Below are positions 1 through 8,665 of a DNA stretch of 64,000 nt, one piece after another; the first letter of the stretch is position 1, and the number at the start of each line of letters is the position of its first letter. This stretch comes from Clostridium sp. CMCC3677. Its GTDB lineage: Bacteria > Bacillota > Clostridia > Clostridiales > Clostridiaceae. The notes under the pieces are model-generated. The model had not been told where the DNA came from, made no database searches, and saw only the letters and a list, made by a program, of their open reading frames with translations. The stretch lies in the NCBI RefSeq assembly GCF_023845585.1, contig NZ_JAMQHS010000008.1, positions 62,001 through 126,000 of the forward strand, in the 5' to 3' direction. A program made the translations under genes and the position numbers.

Positions 1-2
1 AA

Positions 3-251
3 GAAGTAGATATAAAAACAATGATTAGAGAATTTAAATTTTGGATAAAGGATGATTATCTAGTTATAAATATGGTTATTAATTCAGGTAGTAGAGAGCA
101 TTTAGCACCTGAATTGGTAGTTAAATATATACAAGAAAGAACTTCTAATGTTAAAACAGAATCTTTTGTAGATATAAAAAGAGAAGAAATGTATTTCTTA
201 AAAGGTGAAAGATTATTACCATTATATAAAGCATTAGAATTTAATAAATAG
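3..251 (+). CDS. C-terminal end of DUF2344 / TIGR03936-type protein (cut by window edge)
   Basis: The reading frame is open from the left edge of the window, so the 82 residues seen are only the C-terminus; the ATG at 21 is internal. The pattern (…REFKFWIKDD… then SGSREHLAPELV and a final hydrophobic helix) resembles the end of the DUF2344 domain, which in clostridia accompanies a radical SAM protein directly upstream of RNase G. The position just before rng supports this. The molecular function of the family is not settled. Identification rests on gene order and weak sequence resemblance. Confidence 0.55.
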   Translation, partial: EVDIKTMIREFKFWIKDDYLVINMVINSGSREHLAPELVVKYIQERTSNVKTESFVDIKREEMYFLKGERLLPLYKALEFNK

Positions 252-257
252 TAATTA

Positions 258-295
258 TAGACTATGTTTTAAAACAGTGTTGATATTTAATAATA
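258..295 (+). repeat. Solo end of dispersed ISL3-like/MITE repeat
   Basis: The sequence ACTATGTTTTAAAACAGTGT followed by TGATATTTAATAATAAAG closely matches the left end of the complete element at 60036-60252. Only about 35 bases are present, in the short gap before rng. Confidence 0.5.
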
Positions 296-323
296 AAGCT
301 AATTCATTTAGGATGTGAGTGTA

Positions 324-1772
324 TTGAAAGAGATTTTTATTGAAAGAAAAGAATCTTTATTAAGAATTGGTATAAGAGAAAATGAAAAGTTAGTAGAGAG
401 TATAGTAGAAGAGAATAAAAATGAACCGATAATAGGAGAAATATATAAGGCAAGAGTAAAAAAAATACTTCCTGCTATTAATTCAATTTTTGTAGACTTA
501 GGATTAAACAAAGAAGGATATTTATATTATAGTGAAGAGCTAAAAAGTACTGGCATAAAAAAAGGTGAAGATATACTTGTTGAAGTTGTAAAAGAGCCAA
601 TAAATGATAAAGGTGCTAAGCTTACTACTAAAGTTAGTATACCTGGTAAATATGCAGTATTAAATTGTTATGACAAAGGAATTCATTTTTCAAAGAGAAT
701 AGTTGATGAAGAAAAGAAAAAAGAAATCTTAGAAAATTTACAAGAGTTAAATGATGTAGGAATAACAATTAGAACAGAAGCAATATATGCAGACAGTGAA
801 ACTTTAAAAAATGAAATTAATAGACTGTATAATGAATTTCTTAATATAAATAAAAGTTTAAAGTATTCTACCCAAGTTAAGAAAATTTATGGCGAAGATT
901 TGAGCTTATTTAGAATTTTAAGAAATACAATTGGACAGAATCCTGTGAAAATATATGCAGATAATAAAGAAGATTTTGAAAAGATCAAAGATTTTAGTAA
1001 AGATGAAAGTAATGTAGTATTAGAATTGTATTCTGGTATGAGAAATATCTTTGATTTTTATGGACTTGAAAAAGAGCTTTTAAAGTTAAGACATAATAAA
1101 GTCAATCTTCCATGTGGTGGTTATATAGTTATTGATAAAACAGAAGCAATGTATGTTATTGATGTTAATAGTGGAAAAAACATAAAAGGAAGAAGTTTTG
1201 ATAAAACTATTTTAGAAACTAATTTAGAAGCAGCAAAAGAAATTGGAAATCAAGTAAAAGTTAGAAACCTAAGTGGAATAATTGTTATAGATTTTATAGA
1301 TATGAGAGATAAATCTCAAAAAAATATTGTTATGAGAGCCTTAGAAGAAAGTTTTTCATCAGACAAGGGCAATACTAAGATATTTAAATTTACAGAATTA
1401 GACTTAGTTCAAATATCAAGAAGAAGACAAGGGAAAAGTATTTATGAGTATATGGAAGAAGATTGTATGACTTGTAATGGACATGGAAGAATTTTGAAAT
1501 TGTTTTATATTCAAGACCTTATAAAAAATGAAATTTTAAGAATAAAAGAAGATAATACAATAAGTTCTTTTTATATTGAAATTGACAATGTTTATAAAGA
1601 GAGAATAAAAGGTGATCTATTTAATTTTCTAAAAGAAATAGATTGTCTTGATAAAGAGATTTATTTAAATTATATTGAAAATATGGAAGGGTTTAAGATA
1701 GAACCTTTAATTTTTCAAAGTCAAAAAGTTAATTTAGAGAAATACAAAATAACACAATTTGACACTATATAA
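324..1772 (+). CDS. rng: Ribonuclease G/E family endoribonuclease
   Basis: Endoribonuclease of the RNase E/G family, involved in rRNA processing and mRNA decay in the cytoplasm. An N-terminal S1-like RNA-binding region is followed by the catalytic DNase I-like core. The two catalytic aspartates sit in VIDVNSG and VIDFIDM (about D280 and D323), and the zinc-link motif CMTCNGHG lies about 55 residues further on. At 482 residues it has the usual RNase G length and lacks the long scaffold tail of RNase E. A GTG at 315 is also in frame, but the TTG at 324 gives the family-typical start MKEIFIERKE and leaves GGATGTGAG as the ribosome binding site. It lies immediately upstream of the rplU leader, the usual clostridial order. 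Confidence 0.93.
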   Translation: MKEIFIERKESLLRIGIRENEKLVESIVEENKNEPIIGEIYKARVKKILPAINSIFVDLGLNKEGYLYYSEELKSTGIKKGEDILVEVVKEPINDKGAKLTTKVSIPGKYAVLNCYDKGIHFSKRIVDEEKKKEILENLQELNDVGITIRTEAIYADSETLKNEINRLYNEFLNINKSLKYSTQVKKIYGEDLSLFRILRNTIGQNPVKIYADNKEDFEKIKDFSKDESNVVLELYSGMRNIFDFYGLEKELLKLRHNKVNLPCGGYIVIDKTEAMYVIDVNSGKNIKGRSFDKTILETNLEAAKEIGNQVKVRNLSGIIVIDFIDMRDKSQKNIVMRALEESFSSDKGNTKIFKFTELDLVQISRRRQGKSIYEYMEEDCMTCNGHGRILKLFYIQDLIKNEILRIKEDNTISSFYIEIDNVYKERIKGDLFNFLKEIDCLDKEIYLNYIENMEGFKIEPLIFQSQKVNLEKYKITQFDTI

Positions 1773-1845
1773 GATGAAAAATATATTATAATGAGCAAAA
1801 AACAAAAAATATAATAAATTTACACTACAAAATAGCAAATTTTAA

Positions 1846-1874
1846 TTTACAAAAAATTAATAATGTGATAAAAT
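1846..1874 (+). promoter_or_regulatory. Sigma-A type promoter for rplU operon
   Basis: TTTACA at 1846-1851 and TAAAAT at 1869-1874 are separated by 17 bases. They sit just upstream of the L21 leader RNA and would start transcription at its 5' end. Confidence 0.55.
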
Positions 1875-1875
1875 G

Positions 1876-1952
1876 GCTTTTGTAGACCGCACACGTAAGG
1901 TTTTAATGAACAAAGTTAAATCTTTGTACCAAAAGTGGCGAGACCGTTAAAT
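1876..1952 (+). ncRNA. L21 leader (ribosomal protein mRNA leader)
   Basis: The block TAGACCGCACACG, AAGGTTTTAATGAAC and GTGGCGAGACCGTT followed by GAGGAGGTG matches the conserved pattern of the L21 leader RNA found ahead of rplU in Firmicutes, where it is thought to let L21 (or L27) control its own operon. The GACCGC and GCGAGACCG segments are clearly more GC-rich than the surroundings. The complete fold was not computed. Confidence 0.8.
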
Positions 1953-1966
1953 GAGGAGGTGTTTTA

Positions 1967-2278
1967 ATGTACGCAGTATTAGCAACAGGAGGAAAACAAT
2001 ACAGAGTTCAAGAAGGAGACGTAATATACGTTGAAAAACTTAACGCTGAAGTGGATTCTACAGTTGAATTAACAGAGGTTTTAGCAGTAGCTAACGATGA
2101 AGGTATCAAAGTTGGTGCACCAGTAGTTGAAGGTGCTAAAGTTACAGCTAAGGTTTTAGCTCAAGGAAAGCAAAAGAAGGTTATAGTTTTCAAATATAAG
2201 GCTAAAAAAGACTATAGAAGAAAAAATGGTCATAGACAACCTTATACTAAGTTAGTAATCGAAAAGATAGAAGCTTAA
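1967..2278 (+). CDS. rplU: 50S ribosomal protein L21
   Basis: Large-subunit ribosomal protein L21, 103 residues, the usual bacterial length. It starts [14 protein letters not shown] and carries the conserved C-terminal patch [19 protein letters not shown], which contacts 23S rRNA. An AGGAGGTG ribosome binding site lies 7 bases before the ATG. First gene of the rplU-prp-rpmA operon, with only 4 bases before prp. Regulation is likely through the leader RNA just upstream. Confidence 0.98.
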   Translation: MYAVLATGGKQYRVQEGDVIYVEKLNAEVDSTVELTEVLAVANDEGIKVGAPVVEGAKVTAKVLAQGKQKKVIVFKYKAKKDYRRKNGHRQPYTKLVIEKIEA

Positions 2279-2282
2279 TATC

Positions 2283-2669
2283 ATGATTAAAGTAGGAATT
2301 AATTATAAAGACAGTAGTATTATTGGATTTGTAATAAACAATCATGCCTTATGTGGAGATAGAGACTTTAGAAATGATGTTTCTTTAGTTGGCGAGACAT
2401 TTGATATGATATGTAATTCTGTTTCAGTCTTATCACAAAGCGTTATTATAGGTTTGGACGAAGTATTAAAACTTAATTCTACTTATGAAATAAGTGATGG
2501 ATATTTAAAGTTAGATCTTAATGATTTTAACGAAAAAGAGATAGAACAAGCACAGGTTTTACTACAAACTTTTGAAAAAAGCTTAGAAAGTTTAATTTTA
2601 AGTTTAGATGAAATGTTTGGAAGTAAGAAACGTAAAGAATATATAACTTTATTGAAAGAGGAGGTGTAG
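2283..2669 (+). CDS. prp: Ribosomal-processing cysteine protease Prp
   Basis: Cysteine protease that removes the N-terminal extension of ribosomal protein L27. The catalytic histidine (NNHAL, about residue 24) and cysteine ([13 protein letters not shown], about residue 43) are both in place. At 128 residues it is slightly longer than the roughly 110 usual for the family, because of an acidic C-terminal helix. It lies between rplU and rpmA, with 4-base gaps on both sides, as in other Firmicutes. Its substrate is encoded by the next gene, whose N-terminus carries the expected cleavage sequence. Confidence 0.92.
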   Translation: MIKVGINYKDSSIIGFVINNHALCGDRDFRNDVSLVGETFDMICNSVSVLSQSVIIGLDEVLKLNSTYEISDGYLKLDLNDFNEKEIEQAQVLLQTFEKSLESLILSLDEMFGSKKRKEYITLLKEEV

Positions 2670-2673
2670 CCTT

Positions 2674-2973
2674 ATGTTAATTATGAACCTTCAATTATTC
2701 GCTCATAAAAAAGGAGTGGGTAGTTCTAAGAATGGTAGAGACTCTGAATCTAAGAGATTAGGAGTTAAATCTACAGATGGAGAATTTGTTCTTGCTGGAA
2801 ATATTATAGTAAGACAAAGAGGAACTAAGATTCACCCAGGAAACAACGTTGGTAGAGGTAAAGATGATACTTTATTCGCAAAAATCGACGGAGTTGTTAA
2901 ATTCGAAAGAGTGGGTAAAGATAAGAAAAAAGCTAGTGTTTACCCAGTAGACGTTGAAGCAATAGCTGAATAA
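2674..2973 (+). CDS. rpmA: 50S ribosomal protein L27 with Prp-cleaved N-terminal extension
   Basis: Ribosomal protein L27, 99 residues. The mature protein begins at about [14 protein letters not shown], whose basic tail reaches the peptidyl transferase centre. The first 12 residues, [12 protein letters not shown], contain NLQLF, the extension that Firmicutes must remove with Prp. The ATG at 2674 has AGGAGGTG 7 bases upstream; the ATG at 2683 is too far from it. Followed by a strong terminator at 2988. Confidence 0.97.
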   Translation: MLIMNLQLFAHKKGVGSSKNGRDSESKRLGVKSTDGEFVLAGNIIVRQRGTKIHPGNNVGRGKDDTLFAKIDGVVKFERVGKDKKKASVYPVDVEAIAE

Positions 2974-2987
2974 TTATTTTTTGAAAT

Positions 2988-3011
2988 AAAGCACCCAACA
3001 GGGTGCTTTTT
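2988..3011 (+). terminator. Rho-independent terminator after rpmA
   Basis: A 9-bp perfect stem (AAAGCACCC / GGGTGCTTT) with loop AACA is followed by a T run. Confidence 0.9.
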
Positions 3012-3310
3012 AAGTTATATTGAATTATTAATATAATATTGATATTACTTTAAAAAAATAACATTAAAATAAATTAATAGTTTTATTGAGTTGAAAAATA
3101 TTAATAGAACTTTGGTAATTAAACATCATTTTAGATTATTTATGATTAAATTATTATATAATTAGTTAAATTAATTATAAGGGATTTTTAATGTGTTATA
3201 ATAAAGTGTGATTTTTGAAGACATAATAATTAGTAAAATAAGAATTTAATCATAATTGAGTTTAAAGATATTCTATTTAGGAAAAGAATTTAATTAAGAA
3301 GGGTGATAGC
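3012..3310. other. Intergenic region upstream of obgE
   Basis: About 300 very AT-rich bases between the rpmA terminator and obgE. No open frame or repeat was seen. A TATAAT at 3197-3202 could be the -10 box for obgE, but no convincing -35 box lies 17 bases upstream. Confidence 0.5.
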
Positions 3311-4597
3311 ATGTTTATAGATAAAGCCAAAGTATTCATAAAGTCAGGAAAAGGCGGAGATGGAGCCATTTCATTTAGAAGAGAAAAGTATGTACCACTT
3401 GGAGGTCCAAATGGTGGAGATGGTGGAGATGGTGGAGACATAATACTTCAAGTTGACACTGGAATAACTACTTTATTAGATTTCAAATATAAAAAGAAAT
3501 TTATTGCAGAAGATGGTGAGAATGGCGGAACATCTAAATGTTATGGTAGAGCTGGTCAAGATCTTATTATAAAAGTTCCAATGGGAACAATAATAAGAGA
3601 AGAAGAAAGTAATAAAGTAATAGTAGACTTATCTAAAAAGGGTCAAGAATTTGTACTTGTAAGAGGCGGAAGAGGCGGTAAAGGTAATACTAAATTTGCT
3701 ACTGCAACTAGGCAAGCACCACATTATGCTGAACCAGGAATGCCAGGTGAAGAATTATCAATAGTTTTAGAATTAAAATTATTAGCTGATGTTGGATTAT
3801 TAGGATTCCCTAATGTAGGTAAATCAACTTTATTATCAATGACAACTAAAGCTACTCCAAAGATAGCAAATTATCATTTTACTACTTTAAAGCCTAACTT
3901 AGGTGTTGTAGCAATAGATGGTATAGAACCATTTGTTATGGCGGATATCCCAGGTATAATAGAAGGTGCTGCAGAAGGTGTAGGATTAGGAATACAATTC
4001 TTAAAGCACATAGAAAGAACAAGATTATTAGTTCATATAGTTGATATTTCTGGAATAGAAGGAAGAGAACCTTTTGAAGATTTCGTTAAGATCAACGAGG
4101 AACTAAAAAAATATTCAGTTAAATTATGGGATAGACCACAAATCGTAGTAGCAAATAAATCAGATTTACTTTATGATGATGAAGTTTTTGAAGAGTTTGA
4201 AAGAAAAGTTAAAGAACTTGGATTTGCTAAAGTTTATAAGATGTCAGCAGCTACAAGAGATGGTGTTGATGAAGTAATAAAAGAAGCAGCAAGAATGCTT
4301 AAAGAAATTCCTGTTAAGGAATTAGAAATATCAGAAGATGAAATGTATATACCAGAAGAAAAGAGATTTACATATGCTATAGATGTTGAAAAAGATGAAG
4401 AATACAATACTTATGTTATTTCTGGAACTTTTGTAGATAGGTTATTAAGTGCTGTAAATATACATGATGCAGATTCATTAAGATATTTCCATAAAGTATT
4501 AAAAAATAAAGGCGTAATGAATGAATTAAGAGAAATGGGTATAGAAGACGGAGATGTTGTTAGATTAAATGATTTCGAATTTGAATACTTATTATAA
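3311..4597 (+). CDS. obgE: Obg/CgtA GTPase
   Basis: Essential ribosome-associated GTPase acting in 50S assembly and stress signalling. The N-terminal glycine-rich Obg fold (residues 1-158, with several [12 protein letters not shown] repeats) is followed by the G domain with G1 GFPNVGKST, switch [12 protein letters not shown] and NKSD, and by a C-terminal OCT domain (about 345-428) typical of Gram-positive Obg. Length 428 matches B. subtilis Obg. The ATG has AAGGGTGATAG upstream. It starts a group with yhbY, as is common in clostridia. Confidence 0.97.
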   Translation: MFIDKAKVFIKSGKGGDGAISFRREKYVPLGGPNGGDGGDGGDIILQVDTGITTLLDFKYKKKFIAEDGENGGTSKCYGRAGQDLIIKVPMGTIIREEESNKVIVDLSKKGQEFVLVRGGRGGKGNTKFATATRQAPHYAEPGMPGEELSIVLELKLLADVGLLGFPNVGKSTLLSMTTKATPKIANYHFTTLKPNLGVVAIDGIEPFVMADIPGIIEGAAEGVGLGIQFLKHIERTRLLVHIVDISGIEGREPFEDFVKINEELKKYSVKLWDRPQIVVANKSDLLYDDEVFEEFERKVKELGFAKVYKMSAATRDGVDEVIKEAARMLKEIPVKELEISEDEMYIPEEKRFTYAIDVEKDEEYNTYVISGTFVDRLLSAVNIHDADSLRYFHKVLKNKGVMNELREMGIEDGDVVRLNDFEFEYLL

Positions 4598-4618
4598 TAT
4601 AATTTTGGAGGAAAATGA

Positions 4619-4915
4619 ATGTTAACTGGAAAACAAAGAGCTTACTTAAGAGGATTAGGTAGTAATATATCTCCGATATTTCAAGTAGGCAAAAATGGGA
4701 TAGAAGAAAACTTTTTAACTCAAGTTGCTCAAGCTTTAGAAAAAAGAGAACTTATTAAAATAAAAGTTTTAGAAAATAGTGGTTTAGACACTAGAGAAAC
4801 TTCAGATTTAATATGCAAGGCTTTAAGATGCGAAGGCGTTCAAGCAATAGGAAATAAGATGGTACTATATAAGAAATCTAAAAATAAACCTAAAATAGAA
4901 ATACCAACTAAATAA
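4619..4915 (+). CDS. yhbY: YhbY/CRM-domain RNA-binding protein
   Basis: Small CRM-domain protein (98 residues) that associates with pre-50S ribosomes. The family start LTGKQRAYLRGLG and the loop VGKNGIEENF are present, followed by the usual RELIKIKVL strand. It lies 21 bases after obgE with its own GGAGG site, consistent with a joint role in large-subunit assembly. The next element is a terminator. Confidence 0.92.
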   Translation: MLTGKQRAYLRGLGSNISPIFQVGKNGIEENFLTQVAQALEKRELIKIKVLENSGLDTRETSDLICKALRCEGVQAIGNKMVLYKKSKNKPKIEIPTK

Positions 4916-4926
4916 TTAGATAAAAA

Positions 4927-4960
4927 ATAAAACCCTTTGTTATAAGGGTTTTATTTTTTT
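4927..4960 (+). terminator. Rho-independent terminator after yhbY
   Basis: An 11-bp stem (ATAAAACCCTT / AAGGGTTTTAT) with a 6-base loop is followed by a T run. Confidence 0.88.
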
Positions 4961-5168
4961 GTATAATAATTTTTAAGATTAGACAACTTTTTTAGTTTAG
5001 GTTTCTTGTGAATTTATAATTTAGATTATGTTCATGATATAATAATATAGAAGAATTTACAAAATTAATTAATTTATTATATTATCAGTGTAATATATTT
5101 TTCTAATTGAAAAATAATAAAATATAAAGCTTGATGTATTGTAAATAAATTCTGGGAGGAAATATTTA

Positions 5169-5771
5169 ATGAAACGATATGGTATAATAGGAGGGACATT
5201 TGATCCTATTCATTATGGACATTTATATATAGCTTATGAAGCTAAAAAGCAATTAAATTTAAATAATGTGATTTTTATGCCAGCAGGTAATCCACCTCAT
5301 AAAGAAGGTAAGAAAGTAACGGATGCACTGCTAAGATATGATATGGTAAAGAAAGCAATAGAAGATTTTTCAGGATTTTCTATTTCAAATTATGAGATAG
5401 AAAAAAAAGGATTCAGCTATACATATGAAACGTTAGAACATTTTAAGGACAATGATGTAGAATTATTTTTCATTACTGGAGCAGATTGTTTAATGGATAT
5501 AGAAACATGGGAAAGTGCGGATAAAATATTATCTTTAAGCAATTTAGTGGTATTTTCTAGAGGTGGTTTTAGTAATAAAAAGTTAATTAAACAAAAAGAA
5601 TATATAGAAAAAAAGTACAGTGTAAATATAATTGTATTAACACTAAAAAGATTAGAAATATCTTCAACAGATATAAGGAAAAGAATTAAAGATAAAGAAA
5701 GAGTAGATTTCTTTGTTCCTCAACCTATCATAAAATTAATAGAAGAAAACAGCTTATATAAGGAGGAATAA
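5169..5771 (+). CDS. nadD: Nicotinate-nucleotide adenylyltransferase
   Basis: Transfers AMP from ATP to nicotinate mononucleotide in NAD synthesis. The nucleotidyltransferase signature GGTFDPIHYGHL lies at residues 8-19 and the second signature ISSTDIRKRI near residue 165; both bind ATP phosphates. Length 200 is normal. A GGGAGGAAATATTTA ribosome binding region precedes the ATG. yqeK begins 4 bases after the stop, the usual pairing. Confidence 0.96.
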   Translation: MKRYGIIGGTFDPIHYGHLYIAYEAKKQLNLNNVIFMPAGNPPHKEGKKVTDALLRYDMVKKAIEDFSGFSISNYEIEKKGFSYTYETLEHFKDNDVELFFITGADCLMDIETWESADKILSLSNLVVFSRGGFSNKKLIKQKEYIEKKYSVNIIVLTLKRLEISSTDIRKRIKDKERVDFFVPQPIIKLIEENSLYKEE

Positions 5772-5775
5772 TATT

Positions 5776-6342
5776 TTGATAAGTATAGAAGAAATGAAGT
5801 TATATCTTAAAGATAATTTAAAACAAAATAGATATAAGCACACATTAGGAGTTGTTGAAACTTCAAAAAAATTAGCTAAAATTAATGGGGTTTCAATAGA
5901 AAAAGCTGAAATAGCAGCTCTTGCTCATGATGTAGCTAAAAATTTATCCTTGGAAAAAATGAAATTAATAATAGAAGAAAATAATATTGAATTAACAAAC
6001 ACAGAAAAAGAAAATTCTAATTTGTGGCATAGTATAATTGCACCAATAGAAGCTAGAAATAAGTTAAAAATTGATAATGAGGAAATATTAGATGCAGTAC
6101 GATGGCATACTACAGGAAAAGAAAATATGTCTATTTTAACTAAGATAATATATATTGCTGATATGATAGAACCAGGTAGGGATTTTTCAGGAGTAGAAAA
6201 AATAAGACAAACTACTTTTGAAAATTTAGATGATGGGGTTTTATTAGGTTTAACTGAAAGTATGAAGGACTTATTAAATAGAAATTTAATCATTGATTTA
6301 AATACAATAAAAGCAAGAAATTATTTTTTATTAAAAGAATAG
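5776..6342 (+). CDS. yqeK: HD-domain bis(5'-nucleosyl)-tetraphosphatase YqeK
   Basis: Metal-dependent HD-family hydrolase; YqeK proteins split diadenosine tetraphosphate symmetrically into two ADP. Metal ligands are visible as KHTLGV, LAHDVAKN, WHSIIAP and VRWHTTG, with the family motif YIADMIEPGR near residue 127. Translation starts at TTG 5776 behind AGGAGG at 5761. It is coupled to nadD, consistent with nucleotide housekeeping. Confidence 0.92.
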   Translation: MISIEEMKLYLKDNLKQNRYKHTLGVVETSKKLAKINGVSIEKAEIAALAHDVAKNLSLEKMKLIIEENNIELTNTEKENSNLWHSIIAPIEARNKLKIDNEEILDAVRWHTTGKENMSILTKIIYIADMIEPGRDFSGVEKIRQTTFENLDDGVLLGLTESMKDLLNRNLIIDLNTIKARNYFLLKE

Positions 6343-6346
6343 TTAT

Positions 6347-6380
6347 ATATGCATAAATAAAGTAGACTAAGTAATTAAGG
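6347..6380 (+). repeat. Fragment of dispersed repeat
   Basis: ATATGCATAAATAAAGTAGACTAAGTAATT matches the inner part of the left half of the element at 60036 and the copies in the selenium operon. The outer end is missing. Confidence 0.5.
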
Positions 6381-6413
6381 TTAATGACTTGCATTAGGGG
6401 TGAGAAGAAAAGC

Positions 6414-7709
6414 ATGGGGAAAAAAAGAGTGAAAAGATCAAAAAGATCCAAAAGATCGAATAAATCAAATAAAAACAAGCTTGAAAATATTAAGATTAAG
6501 AATTTACTAGAAGAAAGTGTATTATTAATATTAGCATTAGTAATAACATTTACTATAGTAGTTATAGGATCTGGATTTTTATTTTTAGGAAAGATAAACA
6601 AGAATGATATGATTGAACCTAGTAAGGTATCAATGAATAAGCCTATTAATGTTTTATTATTAGGAATGGATATAGGAGATCCTAGTCAGCCTAATAATAA
6701 TGCAATAAAACGAACAGATACAATTATGGTTTTGAATTATAATCCTGAGAATAAAAATTTACAAGTTGTTTCAATTCCAAGAGACACTTTGATAGATGTT
6801 AATGGCAAAAGTTCAAAGATAAATGCAGCTTATGCAATAGGTGGAGAAAAAAGAGTAAAATCAGAGGTAGAAAAATTGCTTAATATAAGCATAAATTATA
6901 TTGCTAAAATTGATTATAATGCATTTAGACAATTTATTGATGCTATTGGAGGCGTCAAAATGCAGATAGAAAGAAATATGATATATGATGATGAAGGACA
7001 AAATCTTCATATTAATTTTAAAAAAGGTGAAGTAGTTAAATTAGATGGTAAAAAAGCAGAGGAATTTTTCAGGTGGAGAAAAAACAATGATGGTTCAGGA
7101 TTTGCAAATGGAGATTTAGACAGAATAGAAAATCAACAAAAATTTATATCAAAGGTTATAGATAAATGTACAAGTCCTATGATTATTTTTAAAATTCCAA
7201 GTATAATAAAAGCTTTAGGAGATAATATAGATACTAATATGCCTCCATTTAAAGTTATATCATATGGTTTAAAGTTTATTAGAATTAATTCAGAAAAAAT
7301 GGATATGAAAATAGCTCAAGGTATACCTAAAGATATAAATGGAGAATCATTCCTTGTATTTGATAAAAATTTAAACAAAGATATAATAACATCTTTATCA
7401 TCAACAGGAAAAGGATCAGAAGATATTTCTAAGTCAGATATTACAATAAAAGTATTCAATGGAACTAAAATAACTGGATTAGCAGCAACCTTAAGAGATG
7501 AGCTAACAAAGATTGGATACACAAGGGTTGATGTTGGAAATATTCCAGAGAGAAATGATAGTTCAATTTTAACTAATAATGAGAATATAGCAAGTAAAGT
7601 TAAGTCTAGTATTGGAATAAATAAAATTGAAAAAAAATCAGACAAACCAGAATACAAAGATTATGATGTAGTTATAATATTAGGTAAAGATTTTAAAAAA
7701 TTTGAATAA
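6414..7709 (+). CDS. LytR-CpsA-Psr (LCP) family wall polymer ligase
   Basis: Membrane-anchored LCP enzyme that would attach anionic polymers to peptidoglycan outside the cell. A highly basic N-terminus (repeated KRSK) and one membrane helix (LLILALVITFTIVVIGSGF) are followed by the LCP domain, with the lipid-phosphate-binding arginines in KRTDTIM and SIPRDTLIDV, and a C-terminal LytR_C domain (from about DITIKVFNGTK). An in-frame ATG at 6384 exists, but the ATG at 6414 has GGGGTGAG 9 bases upstream and gives the usual short basic start. Total 431 residues. It follows yqeK after a repeat fragment. Confidence 0.9.
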   Translation: MGKKRVKRSKRSKRSNKSNKNKLENIKIKNLLEESVLLILALVITFTIVVIGSGFLFLGKINKNDMIEPSKVSMNKPINVLLLGMDIGDPSQPNNNAIKRTDTIMVLNYNPENKNLQVVSIPRDTLIDVNGKSSKINAAYAIGGEKRVKSEVEKLLNISINYIAKIDYNAFRQFIDAIGGVKMQIERNMIYDDEGQNLHINFKKGEVVKLDGKKAEEFFRWRKNNDGSGFANGDLDRIENQQKFISKVIDKCTSPMIIFKIPSIIKALGDNIDTNMPPFKVISYGLKFIRINSEKMDMKIAQGIPKDINGESFLVFDKNLNKDIITSLSSTGKGSEDISKSDITIKVFNGTKITGLAATLRDELTKIGYTRVDVGNIPERNDSSILTNNENIASKVKSSIGINKIEKKSDKPEYKDYDVVIILGKDFKKFE

Positions 7710-7732
7710 AAATCAAGGGAGACTTTTAATAG

Positions 7733-8629
7733 ATGAGCATTTTACAAGATAAAGTTAGTAATATTGATGGTAAGATAAAGATAAGAGAGTATTTAAAAGA
7801 AAAGTTAGATTTATCAACTAGATTAATAAGAAGTGCATCAAAAGATCAAAGGATATATGTTAACAATTCTGTGGTTAGAATGAATTATATGATTAAAAAT
7901 GGTGATGTTATAAAGATTGATTTAAATAGAAATGAAAGTCAAAATATAAATCCAGAAAAAATAGATTTAGACATAGTATATGAAGATGAAGATGTTTTAG
8001 TTATTAACAAACAACCCTTTATCATAGTTCATCCAACTAAAAATTTTCAAAGTGGCACATTAGCAAATGGAATATTATACTATTTCCAAGAAACAAATCA
8101 AAACTGTATAGTAAGATTAGTTTCTAGACTAGATATGAATACATCAGGACTTATTATAATTGCTAAAAATCAATTTTCTCATAGTAGATTATCAAAAGAT
8201 ATGAAAGAAAAATTACAAAAAAGATATTTAGCAATTGTTCATGGTAACTTAGAAGAAAAAGAAGGAACAATAGACTTGCCTATTTATAAACCAGAAGGTA
8301 TAGAATATGGAAGTATGAGAGTTGTTGATGAGAGAGGACAAAGAAGTATAACACATTATAAAGTAATAGAAAGCTTTGAAGGTGGAGATCTAGTTGAATG
8401 TCTTCTAGAAACAGGTAGAACACATCAAATAAGAGTTCATTTAAGTCATTTAGGTCATCCTATATATGGGGATGAGCTATATGGAGTTGGAGCAGAAGAA
8501 AACTTAATAAAGCGTCAAGCACTTCATGCTTATGGATTGAATTTTGATTCACCAAGGTCTTTAAAAGAACTTTCATTAAGAGCTGAATTACCAGATGATA
8601 TGAAAGAATTATTAGAAAAAATAAAATAG
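7733..8629 (+). CDS. RluA/RluD-family pseudouridine synthase
   Basis: Converts uridine to pseudouridine in rRNA or tRNA. An N-terminal S4-like RNA-binding region (residues 15-75) leads into the catalytic domain with the signature SRLDMNTSGLIIIAKN, whose aspartate is the nucleophile. RTHQIRVHLSHLGHPIYGD is the conserved closing motif. Length 298 matches B. subtilis YlyB/YjbO-type enzymes; the exact target uridine cannot be read from sequence. It is convergent with the carboxypeptidase gene and shares its terminator. Confidence 0.92.
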   Translation: MSILQDKVSNIDGKIKIREYLKEKLDLSTRLIRSASKDQRIYVNNSVVRMNYMIKNGDVIKIDLNRNESQNINPEKIDLDIVYEDEDVLVINKQPFIIVHPTKNFQSGTLANGILYYFQETNQNCIVRLVSRLDMNTSGLIIIAKNQFSHSRLSKDMKEKLQKRYLAIVHGNLEEKEGTIDLPIYKPEGIEYGSMRVVDERGQRSITHYKVIESFEGGDLVECLLETGRTHQIRVHLSHLGHPIYGDELYGVGAEENLIKRQALHAYGLNFDSPRSLKELSLRAELPDDMKELLEKIK

Positions 8630-8665
8630 AAGAAGATAGGATTTAATCCTGTCTTCTTCTTCTTC
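8629..8665. terminator. Bidirectional terminator between converging genes
   Basis: GAAGAAGATAGGA pairs with TCCTGTCTTCTTC (13 bp with one G-U). The stem overlaps the stop codons of both flanking genes. Confidence 0.75.

Noticed and set aside
6290-6601. Minus-strand frame of 103 codons over the lytR start
   Set aside because: The product is a low-complexity Leu/Phe/Asp run produced by the reverse complement of the Lys-rich LytR N-terminus.
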